Origin: Algoriphagus sp. Y33
GTDB lineage: Bacteria; Bacteroidota; Bacteroidia; Cytophagales; Cyclobacteriaceae
Assembly (NCBI RefSeq): GCF_014838715.1
Contig: NZ_CP061947.1
Span: forward strand, 496,001-560,000
Length of the DNA stretch: 64,000 nucleotides
Reading direction: 5' to 3'
The translations under genes and the position numbers were made by a program. How positions within the stretch are numbered: the stretch's first letter is position 1; each line of letters starts with the position of its first letter. The notes beneath the pieces are model-generated. The model did not search any database, was not told the origin of the DNA, and saw only the letters and a program-made list of their open reading frames with translations. Below, piece by piece: positions 26,411 to 34,964 of this stretch.

Positions 26411-27175
26411 TTATATCCAGCCTTTTTCCAGCCCGAGCCTGAGCAGATCAAGCACATTATGTGTATTGGTTTTTTTTAAAATATTTTTCCGGTGGCTGGC
26501 GATGGTACTCTTGCTTACATTCAATAGCCTTGCAATGTCCTGGGAAGTTTTGTTCTCAAACATCAGACCCAACACCTGTTTCTCCCGTTTGGTGAACAGT
26601 TCTCGCTGAGGCTGAAGTTGACGGATTGGTTTAATGTCCACATAGGAAGGCTCCCCGTCAATCCCAATGAAGGACAGTACCATCTTGTTGTCTTTCTTAA
26701 GATGGGAAATGTCTGTATGTACTACAAAAGTCCGCAAAACGGCCCCGTCTTCATCACTTTGAATTGTAATAATCTGCTGTAGGATGCGCAGGTACTCCCC
26801 ATTCTTTTTTCTGATCCTATAATCATATCGGCTTTTATATTTCATAACCTTTTCCGGTGGAAGTTTCGACCAGAAATCTGTTACAGTTGCTTCAAAATCC
26901 AAGAAAAAGGGCAGGTCATCTGGATGGATAATTTCCATCAAATGATTAAGAGTGAATTCATCAGGCATATAACCCAAGACTTCCTGAATGGAAGGACTTG
27001 TATATTCAATCACCATTTCAGGTGGGTTGAATACCATATAGTAATATTCCCCTACATTGAAAATATTGATTAACTTTTTGTAAAGTTCTATCTCTAGTTT
27101 GAGATCACCTGGGGTTTTATATTGGGCTATTTCTGTCCAGATTTTTTGGGCGTTGTCTAAAATCAGCTTATCCAT
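26411..27175 (-). CDS. PAS domain - LuxR-type HTH regulator
   Basis: 254 residues. A PAS fold lies at about residues 40-160 (YYMVFNPPEMVIEYTSPSIQEVLGYMPDEF, MEIIHPDDLPFF, YRIRKKNGEYLRILQQ). A LuxR/GerE helix-turn-helix occupies 190-254 (LFTKREKQVLGLMFENKTSQDIARLLNVSKSTIASHRKNI). It is a one-component regulator sensing an unknown signal in the cytoplasm. It is divergent from the envelope locus at 27523-31522, 350 bp away, and is its most obvious candidate regulator. Confidence 0.9.
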   Translation of the reverse strand: MDKLILDNAQKIWTEIAQYKTPGDLKLEIELYKKLINIFNVGEYYYMVFNPPEMVIEYTSPSIQEVLGYMPDEFTLNHLMEIIHPDDLPFFLDFEATVTDFWSKLPPEKVMKYKSRYDYRIRKKNGEYLRILQQIITIQSDEDGAVLRTFVVHTDISHLKKDNKMVLSFIGIDGEPSYVDIKPIRQLQPQRELFTKREKQVLGLMFENKTSQDIARLLNVSKSTIASHRKNILKKTNTHNVLDLLRLGLEKGWI

Positions 27176-27430
27176 GTCTACTTAAAGGTGCGGTCTTGTT
27201 TTTTGATCTACCTAGGAATAAAAAATAATTTTGGCTTTGATACCATGCGATTGCTGTGAAACACCTTATTGGAGTAGGGATGAGTACCTTGGATCTTTCT
27301 TTATCCCGATCAGATATTTATTGTCTTCTATTTATAATAATCTGAATAGTAGTACAATAGACTTAAAGATGTTAATTCTTCCACCTGAGGATGGTCAATC
27401 ATAACTTATCTTGGTTTTTTATGTAAGTGG

Positions 27431-27468
27431 TTTTCAAAAAATCCCCTCTTGAGGGGATTTTTTGAAAA
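27431..27468. terminator. strong bidirectional hairpin
   Basis: TTTTCAAAAAATCCCCTC-TT-GAGGGGATTTTTTGAAAA: a perfect 18-bp inverted repeat with a GC core and A/T tracts on both sides, so it can end transcription on either strand. It sits 55 bp before the ATG at 27523, between two divergent genes, an odd position for a terminator. It may insulate the locus or belong to a lost gene. Confidence 0.75.
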
Positions 27469-27522
27469 GCCTATTTCTATAATCTTTGCGTAGTCAGTTA
27501 TTTTCCCCTAACCGATCTACGG

Positions 27523-28254
27523 ATGGGAAAGAAGTTTGTCATTCCTGTGATCAACTATTCGATTCTACTGACAGTATTTATTTTATTTATTATGTTGACG
27601 CCCATCGATAGATTTACCGTATTTAAGAAATCTCCTGCAATTGACTGCTATGTTGCTTCTTTACAGGCTTATTATTCGCAAGATTTGACAGAGGCTGATT
27701 TGGACTTTCCACGCTTTGACCACCGCTATCCCTTCAATAGTCCTCAACAGGAGCCTTTGGGGTTCTCAGCCTTTGGATGGGCAACCTCTACCCGAGCAGC
27801 TTATGAAATGGAATTTCCTTCCCGACTGGCCTTGTTCCTAGAAAAGTTGGGCGCAGGCCAACTACTTCTTGTTCATTGGCTAAAACAGGATCTGCTGTCA
27901 GACTTCCCATTTGAATCACCCTCCAAAAGAGAAAGGTTTAAGTCATTCGGAGCAATCAATGGAGATTCCATTGGGTATAGCTTTGAGTTAATGGATTTTG
28001 GGGAAATATTCGACCTTTTCTTATTTCATGCTAACCATGACACCCCTGGCTGTTTTCTTTTTTCTTCTACGCCGGATATGTTCTTGGGAATGAACCTCTG
28101 CGATGACGGCAACATCCATTTAACCCATTTTCAGAAAGATGAAGACTATATCCGCAAGTGTGCGGAATCCTTTGGATTCTTGACAGGCGATCCTGCATTA
28201 CTCTGCCGTACGATCAGTATCCATCTTTTAAAGGGGAGTTCATGCACAAAATAG
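27523..28254 (+). CDS. membrane-anchored protein of unknown function
   Basis: 243 residues. One N-terminal hydrophobic segment (residues 5-27, VIPVINYSILLTVFILFIMLTP) is followed by a soluble domain, probably periplasmic, with no family that I recognise. Notable features are aromatic- and acid-rich stretches (LDFPRFDHRYPFNSPQQEPLG, FDLFLFHANHDTPGCFLF) and three late cysteines. It precedes the coiled-coil and TPR/barrel genes on the same strand, about 65 bp away, and probably works with them. The codon use looks like that of its neighbours. Confidence 0.65.
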   Translation: MGKKFVIPVINYSILLTVFILFIMLTPIDRFTVFKKSPAIDCYVASLQAYYSQDLTEADLDFPRFDHRYPFNSPQQEPLGFSAFGWATSTRAAYEMEFPSRLALFLEKLGAGQLLLVHWLKQDLLSDFPFESPSKRERFKSFGAINGDSIGYSFELMDFGEIFDLFLFHANHDTPGCFLFSSTPDMFLGMNLCDDGNIHLTHFQKDEDYIRKCAESFGFLTGDPALLCRTISIHLLKGSSCTK

Positions 28255-28320
28255 TAATCTTCTATGGATGTAAAACAACCAATTTGATCCACTCGACATA
28301 CATTTTAATAAGCAATGATT

Positions 28321-29883
28321 ATGAATAGAGTCAGACTTAAATCCAGGATAGGAGTTACAATCGTGTTTTGGCTTTCTATGGCTGCCGCTGCATCGGGCCA
28401 GACAGGCGGGGGTTCAGACTTGTCCAGCATTGAAAGTAAGGCAAACCGGATTATCAGTTTACAGGGGAAAATAGAAGACCTTAAAAAGGAAATAGCCAAG
28501 CAGGAACTGGAAAAGGAAGTTATGATAGAATCTGCTCGGCAGCGACTTGCCGACAAGCTGGATGAGATAGAAAACAGTGAGTCCTGGAAAAACAGACGTG
28601 AATCTGCCCGGTCTGGCTGGGAAGAGAACAATCCAGGAACATGCAGTGCAGGAGGCCCGCCCCCTATATGCACTGCCGATCACTGGCACAGGGTGCCGTC
28701 CAGTGTAGCTTGGAAGAAATATGAGGAATATAGGGATGGCATCTTGGAAGAATACCATGAAAGGATCAGGAATGCCGGTAAGCCGCAGGAAGGTAAAATA
28801 GCTGATGCAGGCAGCGCAATAGAACAGGCACTGGATGATATTGAGCGGTTGAAAAGGGAAATTGTTGCCCATAGTAGTGATTATAAGGAAAATGTGGTCA
28901 AAACCGGGAAGTCCCGACAGAGCGGTCCCATTCGGGAGCTGATGCGCTTGCTTGCCGAAAAGCACAACCTGGAAGACCGGATAGATGTGTACAATGTCAA
29001 ACTGAAGGAACTGGATGCAGAGGAAGAGAAGACCGTCAATGAAGCAAGGGAGAAGATCTCCTTTAAAATTGATGGGGAGAAGTCCAAGCTTCAGGATAGG
29101 ATCGATGAGAATAAAGACAAACTGCAAATGCTTGTACAAGCACAGCAGAAACGGGCATCCAGCCTTCAGAAGGAACTGGGCACTTGGAAATCCGATTTGT
29201 TCAAGCTGGAGCTCTTGCTTCGCGATACATCAAAGCTGGAGGAGGGCCAGTATCCTCTACTTATAGCAAAGCAAAAGCAATTGGGAACCCAAATAAGGGA
29301 GGGAGAAGAACAACTGCTTCAATTTCGGGACGAGTTTCAACAACAGGAAAACACCATTAAAGAAGAAAATACAGTTTTTTCTGACAAGATCTGGGATTAT
29401 ACTGCCAACCTTTCCCAATACCAGGATGAAGCGGTAGTGGCAATAGAAGATGCTTTTTCTTCCAAACGAACGATTCTTCATCAGGGAAAAGAGGCGAGAA
29501 TCGGGGTGTTAAGGCTTAAGGCGGAGCTTCTTGCCGAAAAGACTGAACTGGCCAGACAGGATTTTATGGCTTGGGCTTCCCAGGTGGATCAGGAACGGAT
29601 AAAGCTGATGAAAGAGTGCCAAAAAGCAGGATGCAGTTGCTACGGCAGCGATACCTATGGTGCCATTGTACTGAATTGGAACAATTCTTACGATTGTGTA
29701 GATACCATGGATGCCTCGCGCTATGGTTCGGTGGGCATCTATGGATGCTCGGAAGAAAGTGCAGATTATCATCAGTTTTATGCTGCATTGAAGGGCAATC
29801 TTTCCGATTCCGATTTGGCAGCATTGCAGCGTTCTACCAGAAAGTCCCGATATGATCTAATGTATAATGGCCTAATCGATTGA
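28321..29883 (+). CDS. secreted long coiled-coil protein
   Basis: 520 residues (an in-frame ATG at 28315 would add two). A signal peptide ends near AAASGQ. Residues 35-440 are almost entirely charged heptad repeats rich in E, K, Q and L (RIISLQGKIEDLKKEIAKQELEKEV, LRLKAELLAEKTELARQ). They are interrupted once by a Cys/Pro-rich turn near residue 110 (PGTCSAGGPPPICTADHW). The C terminus has several cysteines (KECQKAGCSCYGSDTYG, YDCVD, IYGCSEE) that could be disulfide-linked. It is probably a periplasmic or surface scaffold spanning the envelope. Its stop is one base before the next start, so it is translated with the TPR/barrel protein. Confidence 0.75.
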   Translation: MNRVRLKSRIGVTIVFWLSMAAAASGQTGGGSDLSSIESKANRIISLQGKIEDLKKEIAKQELEKEVMIESARQRLADKLDEIENSESWKNRRESARSGWEENNPGTCSAGGPPPICTADHWHRVPSSVAWKKYEEYRDGILEEYHERIRNAGKPQEGKIADAGSAIEQALDDIERLKREIVAHSSDYKENVVKTGKSRQSGPIRELMRLLAEKHNLEDRIDVYNVKLKELDAEEEKTVNEAREKISFKIDGEKSKLQDRIDENKDKLQMLVQAQQKRASSLQKELGTWKSDLFKLELLLRDTSKLEEGQYPLLIAKQKQLGTQIREGEEQLLQFRDEFQQQENTIKEENTVFSDKIWDYTANLSQYQDEAVVAIEDAFSSKRTILHQGKEARIGVLRLKAELLAEKTELARQDFMAWASQVDQERIKLMKECQKAGCSCYGSDTYGAIVLNWNNSYDCVDTMDASRYGSVGIYGCSEESADYHQFYAALKGNLSDSDLAALQRSTRKSRYDLMYNGLID

Positions 29884-29884
29884 T

Positions 29885-31522
29885 ATGAGAATAATTTTTA
29901 CGCTTTTGATAATGATCTGCTCAGGAATAGTTTCAGCGCAAACTTCCGAATTTACACAGTTGGAAAGCAGGATGGCGGCATTGATTGAAAAAGAACAGTG
30001 GGACGATGTACTGGTTCTTGGGCCCGACTTGGTAATAGAAGAGCCCTTTCGTGGGGATGGCTATTATTACACGGCTTACGGCTTTATGAAAATCGGGGAG
30101 CTGGAAAAGGCAGCTGACTGGCTGGAAAAGGCAAAAGGAATGTCGGACGATCAGTTGGATGAAAAAATCAGCGAGTTGGAAGAGCTTATAGAACGAACCG
30201 CCCTGGTTTCCGAGGCTGCCCAATGGCAAGAGCAGGGGCAGGCTGAAAAGTCGGCAGCCCAATGGGAGGAACTTTGGAAAATGGACAAATCCCAGGTAGA
30301 GTATGCCCTGAATGCCTTGGACATCTATATCGTCACCGGTGAGTATGAGGCGGCAATGGCAATCCTGGATGACCCCATAATCCAGAAAGACCCTTCGTCT
30401 ATCCCTTTACGGAATGCAGTCAGCCAGACACCGGAAATGCAACAGGTGCAAAAATTCCACGCTGCACTTGAATCGGGAAATGAAAGCCTGGCTTCCGGTA
30501 ACTTTGCTCTGGCAATGAGCCGGTTTAATCAAGCGCTGGAAATTAGACCCTCGGACACCGAGGCGAGAAGTGGGTTGGCAAAGGCAGCCGATGAAGAGGC
30601 ATGGAGGCTGGCAAGGGAACTCAATACCATTGATTCTCTTGAGGAATATCTCAGTGGAGGTACAATCAAAAGCCATAGGGGAGAAGCCGAACAGATCTTG
30701 AGAAATTCCATGATCACGTTCGGAGAGGAATACGCCATCAAAGGAGATATGGACAGGATGGAATATTATCTGGGTAAATTGAAAAATGAATATGCCTTTG
30801 ACCAAAACGATGTGGAGTATGCCGATGGACTACTGATCGCTACTTATGAGCGTGTGGCTAAAACAAACAGCAGGGAAAAACGCTATACTCCGCTCAGCAA
30901 TGCTATCACCTATTATAGTCGGGCCGGGCAGCTGAATCATGAGCATTCTTACAAGGCAGAAATCCGCTCTGTAGAGAGAAGGCTAAAGAGATATCATAGA
31001 CCTGATCTGAATTATCTGGCCTTTGTATACGATACAGTCACCAATGTAGGGATAAGTTTTGGGGGGGTGAAGAACAGAAAATTGGGTCTTTACATGACCT
31101 TTCGTATGGATACCGATGTACTGCTTTCCTCTGCCGACTATACCATGAATGAAGACGGGTCCTTTTCTGGTCCGATGGATTATGGGGATGTACGGCCTGA
31201 GGGGAATATAAGGTCAGGGTCCATGGATGTGATTTTTGGCATGACCAAAAAGATAAGCTATCCTGTCTGGATTTATCTCGGCGGAGGCATTAGCTATATC
31301 CGCGAATGGCAGAAAATGTCTATGTATGATACTGATGGCGTTCTTTACCAGACAGATTGGGTGTCGCTGACGGATAGTGAGGCCATAAAGCCCATGGCAG
31401 AAGCGGGACTGATTGTCAATGTGAAGCGGATTCACTTGAGGGGAGGGATTAAAACTGGGGACTTTGAAAATCTGGAGGACTTTACGCTGAGTTTTGGCAT
31501 TGGTTATTCATTTTTTGAGTAG
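29885..31522 (+). CDS. TPR-domain plus outer-membrane-barrel protein
   Basis: 545 residues. A signal peptide (ending VSAQT) is followed by tetratricopeptide-like helices over roughly residues 20-330 (GYYYTAYGFMKIGELEKAADWLEKAKG, ALESGNESLASGNFALAMSRFNQALEIRPSDTEAR). A C-terminal beta-rich part from about residue 370 ends in FTLSFGIGYSFFE, with an aromatic last strand as in outer-membrane barrels. It likely sits in the outer membrane with periplasmic TPRs that could bind the coiled-coil partner encoded 1 bp upstream. The specific role is unknown. Confidence 0.75.
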   Translation: MRIIFTLLIMICSGIVSAQTSEFTQLESRMAALIEKEQWDDVLVLGPDLVIEEPFRGDGYYYTAYGFMKIGELEKAADWLEKAKGMSDDQLDEKISELEELIERTALVSEAAQWQEQGQAEKSAAQWEELWKMDKSQVEYALNALDIYIVTGEYEAAMAILDDPIIQKDPSSIPLRNAVSQTPEMQQVQKFHAALESGNESLASGNFALAMSRFNQALEIRPSDTEARSGLAKAADEEAWRLARELNTIDSLEEYLSGGTIKSHRGEAEQILRNSMITFGEEYAIKGDMDRMEYYLGKLKNEYAFDQNDVEYADGLLIATYERVAKTNSREKRYTPLSNAITYYSRAGQLNHEHSYKAEIRSVERRLKRYHRPDLNYLAFVYDTVTNVGISFGGVKNRKLGLYMTFRMDTDVLLSSADYTMNEDGSFSGPMDYGDVRPEGNIRSGSMDVIFGMTKKISYPVWIYLGGGISYIREWQKMSMYDTDGVLYQTDWVSLTDSEAIKPMAEAGLIVNVKRIHLRGGIKTGDFENLEDFTLSFGIGYSFFE

Positions 31523-31651
31523 GAAAACGCCTTGATAAGTTGTTACTGATTAGGTTTGCGATGCATATAGCCGGTTTACCTATGTAAATTCGCAGTGCAT
31601 TATTGCATATAATCAGAAAAAATAATAAGCTTAAAGTAGTTGCGAAATGAA

Positions 31652-31686
31652 TAAACCATCATATACTGTATAATTATGATGGTTTA
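31652..31686. terminator. hairpin downstream of TPR/barrel gene
   Basis: TAAACCATCATA (31652-31663) and TATGATGGTTTA (31675-31686) form a perfect 12-bp stem with an 11-base loop, 130 bp after the stop at 31522. It is AT-rich with only a short T run, so termination is plausible but not certain. Confidence 0.45.
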
Positions 31687-32199
31687 CTTTCCATTTTCCT
31701 TAGGTGGAAATTGCATTATTCAGATTGCTCTAATTATTTCACCTCCAAAATCTCATTATTTCACGTGGACGCTTCATCTCCTTTTTCTTCAGTTTCGAGA
31801 AGATCATCGAGTGACAAGCTTTGAATAATTACAACTTTTTGCCATAAAAAAACAAAAGTATGGCTTGTATTAAAACAATTTTTATGTCGATAAGAATAGC
31901 AGTCTGCTTCATTGTATGAAGTTTCAAAAAGCAAACACTGCTTACTTACCGCCAAATTAATTATCAAGTGAGATTTCTAGTTAAGAATGTGGCTGTTAAC
32001 TATCCCGGATTCTGTCCATATTCCAACATTTCGCTATTTTTGAGTTAGCTTAACTACCCTTGTTAACTGCCCTAATAAAAAATCACCCCCGTTTTATGAA
32101 GTCGAGCCCACCTTCCGCAGACGGGCATATCGAAAACGACACACTTGAATGATTATAAACGCTGCGAGATTCTCCCGAAACAAGATTGTGTAAGTGTTT

Positions 32200-32247
32200 C
32201 TCCCTTGATGCTCCCTTGTTTCTCCCTTGCAGCTCCCTTGATTCTCC
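32200..32247. repeat. 11-bp tandem repeat array
   Basis: Four consecutive units CTCCCTTG+NNN (NNN = ATG, TTT, CAG, ATT) begin at 32200, 32211, 32222 and 32233, followed by a partial CTCC. The 8 fixed bases are identical in each unit while the three spacer bases vary. The period is about one DNA helical turn. Confidence 0.85.
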
Positions 32248-32670
32248 GTAGGCATAAGGAAGATTCACGGGAGCAGGTTGGGAGTTGCTTAGGAGATCTA
32301 TAAGCTTTGCTATTAGGTTGATACGGAGTATCTACGATGCTCCTCCGATGCTTCTACGATTCATGTCTGATCAGCTATCGAAGAAGCATCGTAGTTTAGT
32401 TAGGATTGGAACATTTAAGTAACGAACTGCCAATAAGTGAGGAGGGCTACAGAGCCGGTGCTATGGCGGGATGCCTGCCAGTGGCTAGAGAGGAGCGCGC
32501 TAGTGTATATGCTTACTCTCTGTATGGCTTACATGCGAAGTATGTATAACCAAAGGTTCTTGTACTTCGACTCAGCATCGACTTTTTATCGCTGCCCCGG
32601 CGAAGAAAAATGGAGCGAAAGCCGAGCTAATATAACCGATGGTGCTGTATTATCCGTGTCTTGTACTAAA

Positions 32671-32700
32671 AAAGGCTACGGTAAATCTACCGTAGCCTTT
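32671..32700. terminator. terminator for the gene at 32729
   Basis: AAAGGCTACGGTA-AATC-TACCGTAGCCTTT is a perfect 13-bp stem with A and T tracts on the two sides. It lies 28 bp beyond the stop of the minus-strand barrel gene, the expected place for its terminator, and can also act on plus-strand transcripts. Confidence 0.8.
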
Positions 32701-32728
32701 TTGCTACTCCTTGTATCCTTTGAAACTG

Positions 32729-33301
32729 TCAGAAGGAATAAGCTACTCCCAACTTAACCGAAGAGGTTTTGTATCTTTGTAGCCCCATACCCCGTGACAA
32801 TTCGGCCACCGCACTCCAGCCATCTCCCAAAGAATAATCCCCCAATAATCCAAGCTCGATGGTCTTATCTGTTATCCTTTTTGTTGACCTAAGTGTGATT
32901 TCCCCACCGGAATCCCAAATTTCATCAACCAGATTGTTAGTGAGTAATAAAGCTCCGACTTTTCCTTTTAAGGTGAGTCTGTTACTTTTTAAAATGTCGT
33001 ATCCCATACCGAAGCGTATGTGACGCATATTCCACAATGCTTCCTCCGTTTTCCTATTCACAAAAACAGTAGAATCTCCACTGCCATTGTACTGATAGTA
33101 GCCATATCCTATGTCAGCAAAGAGCTTTTTACCCACATATCGGCTATAGTTGAATCCATATCCATTTCCTTTGAAATAGCCTCCATAGGACACGTCCCCA
33201 CCTATTGACTGAGCCTGAATGCTCAATACGTTCATCTTCAGATCCTGTGCTTGAACAAGTATTGAAATCAATAGACAAGCTACTAGAATAAAATACTTCA
33301 T
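32729..33301 (-). CDS. small outer-membrane beta-barrel protein
   Basis: 190 residues. A signal peptide ending LVQAQ is followed by alternating short strands rich in Gly, Tyr and Ser (YGGYFKGNGYGFNYSRYVGKKLFADIGYGYYQYNG). The C terminus VKLGVAYSF has the terminal aromatic signature of outer-membrane barrels. The size fits an eight-stranded barrel of the outer-membrane-protein-W/OmpA-like class. No enzymatic role is implied. It is monocistronic, with its own terminator and about 600 bp of free upstream sequence. Confidence 0.75.
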   Translation of the reverse strand: MKYFILVACLLISILVQAQDLKMNVLSIQAQSIGGDVSYGGYFKGNGYGFNYSRYVGKKLFADIGYGYYQYNGSGDSTVFVNRKTEEALWNMRHIRFGMGYDILKSNRLTLKGKVGALLLTNNLVDEIWDSGGEITLRSTKRITDKTIELGLLGDYSLGDGWSAVAELSRGMGLQRYKTSSVKLGVAYSF

Positions 33302-33920
33302 TTTGTCAGTAATTCTGACAGGAAAGAATCAATATCAATGAAGACAGCACTAATATATTGCAGTACTTGATCCTCATAAATGATTTGAACAATTGATTTG
33401 TAAACGATTTTCTCATGATTAATAATTTAGTAGAAAAAAGCAAATATAGACTAATTGATTAGGTTGTGACAAAAAATCTCTGTTCTACTACGGATTTAAT
33501 GGATGTCAGTAAATGTGAAACTGCAGGAAGTCCCTAACCATCCATGATCTGGGAGTAAGGCATTTCATTGAGATGGCTAAAATCACTTTTCCCGTAGTTC
33601 TTTCCCCAAAAAGATAAAACTGTTATCTATATGGAAATATTTCTGGATAAAGCCATTTGCATAAGCAGTGCAAATTGGTGAGAAGTTTTGCGATGAATCA
33701 GTCACTAGAATGCCATGACTTGGTTTTTTGATGAGGTAAGATGTTATTTCAAAAGAAGTATAGGTGAGTATGCTTAGAAATCTTCTTTCACTCAACCGGA
33801 TGTACAATGGTGTGTTGATCAAAAGAAAATGGATAAAAGAATCCGAAAATAGATTGAATTGTTACTGTTCTTTAGCACCTCAAGCACTCAAGTACCAAGA
33901 CTGACTGGAGCTGGGAACTA
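33302..33920. other. gene-free stretch left of the scrap zone
   Basis: About 620 bp. A minus-strand frame (33583-33822, 79 codons) has no recognised similarity and no good start. A promoter for the barrel gene should lie at the left end. No repeats were recognised before 33921. Confidence 0.35.
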
Positions 33921-34135
33921 CACCAACTTTTATCACATCTTTCCTGACCTAAATTCGGAACTCATCAAACACCTATGGATTCTGATATCTTGATGATAAT
34001 ACAAACGATCGCCTTCTCTTTTCAGGAGAGGGAGGGGTGAGGTGGAACTGCCAATTGCAAATTGGTAAAGATATCAGGGTGGAATTACAAATCCCACCCA
34101 GTGCCACGAGCGATGTGACTACACCCAGACGGGGG
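33921..34135. repeat. dispersed composite repeat R1
   Basis: Shares ordered blocks with 56812-57020: CCAACTTTTATCA, TTAAATNCGGAAC, GATCGCCTTCTC with an AGGAG palindrome, CCAATTG-AAATTGGT, the near-perfect hairpin GGGTGGAATTACAAATCCC+ACCC, and the closing CCCAGTGCCACGAGC. Its right edge abuts the truncated radC at 34136, so it replaces the 5' half of that gene. Confidence 0.75.
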
Positions 34136-34373
34136 TACGGCAGGCACTCTGGTGGATATCAAGCTGGTTTTTTCGGCTGCGATCAAAGCCAATGCAAGTT
34201 CCGTCATTTTGGCACATAACCATCCTTCAGGTAATCTGCTGCTTCCCATAGAGGACAAGCGATTGACCAAGCGTATGAAGGAAGCCGGAAAGATTCTGGA
34301 TATTCCTGTCCTGGATCATCTGATTTTGACAGCTGAAGGGTATTATTCCTTTGCGGATGATTGGGAGCTCTAG
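34136..34373 (+). pseudogene. radC: 3' fragment of a radC-like gene
   Basis: The last ~78 codons of the RadC domain found at 25352-25825 (GTLVDIKLVFSAAIKANASSVILAHNHPSGNL to YYSFADDWEL). The JAMM motif H-N-H-P-S-G is present, but the N-terminal half is cut off by repeat R1. The nucleotide sequence differs from the full copy at many synonymous sites, so the copies have diverged, yet the noncoding tail after the stop is nearly identical. Confidence 0.85.
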
Positions 34374-34458
34374 GGCTCTTTACTTATAAAATCAAACCTG
34401 TTAATAAGTTGAATCTAGGCTGCTATAATTCTCAAATTCAGGTTTGGAAAGAGCAGTT
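34374..34458 (+). repeat. 85-bp tail repeat after radC, copy 2
   Basis: Near-identical to 25826-25910. It is followed immediately by a permease fragment that starts in the middle of the FtsX protein, whereas at copy 1 the fragment is the C-terminal end. Confidence 0.8.
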
Positions 34459-34459
34459 C

Positions 34460-34964
34460 CACCACTTTGTCCACGATTCGAAGAGCACTGATCACTACGC
34501 AGTTTATCTTTGCTCTTTTGGTTCTGATCGGCACGGTGACCGTCTGGTCCCGAATGCAATTTATAGGCAATAAAGATTTAGGATACGACCCTTCCGGTGT
34601 TCTCAGCATATCTTCATTTGCTACTGAAGACAGGGAAGCAGGCATAAAGCAGCAGGTCGGCCAGCTGTCCGGAGTGGAAGCGGTCTGCCTCAGTAGCTGG
34701 ATTCCCACCAGAGGAGATGCTTCTATGACCAAGCAGATCATCAAACAACAATCAGGAAAGGACATTTTGGTGGGAAGTCGGAGTTTGATTATTCAACTAT
34801 TAAATAATAATCTTATTGACGAATTTCAAATTTGCATTCACCCTATCATTGAGGGAAAGGGTCTGCCATTGTTTGACCAAATAAAGGATAGGATTGTTTT
34901 TAAACTCATTAAAACAAAATCCCTAAATTCTGGTGCAACTGTATTTTACTATCAACCAACGTAA
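34460..34964 (+). pseudogene. chimeric ORF: FtsX-permease piece joined to DHFR-like C-terminus
   Basis: One open frame from 34467 joins two unrelated genes. Its first ~85 codons (STIRRALITTQFIFALLVLIG, SRMQFIGNKDLGYDPSGVL, SSWIPTRGDASM) are the central membrane helix and start of the second periplasmic domain of a MacB/FtsX-type permease. From about 34738 it becomes the C-terminal 70 residues of a RibD_C/DHFR-like protein (GKDILVGSRSLIIQLLNNNL, IHPIIEGKGLPLF, GATVFYYQP). Neither half is complete, so a joint function is unlikely. It overlaps the start of the hydrolase copy at 34933. Confidence 0.8.

Larger units (their letters stand above)
31523..32728. other. 1.2-kb gene-free region
   Basis: No convincing gene. 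The minus-strand frame 31761-31967 and the plus-strand frame 32437-32757 lack family resemblance. The region contains a hairpin (31652-31686), an 11-bp tandem array (32200-32247), a long inverted repeat (CTACGATGCT about 32331 with AGCATCGTAG about 32394) and a terminator (32671-32700). Confidence 0.5.

Noticed and set aside
28459..29139. Minus-strand 226-codon frame
   Set aside because: It is antisense to the coiled-coil gene; its hydrophobic composition is produced by the complementary codons.
32200..32247. CRISPR or toxin-antitoxin operator array
   Set aside because: Units of 8+3 bp are far too short for CRISPR, and no toxin or antitoxin genes lie next to it.
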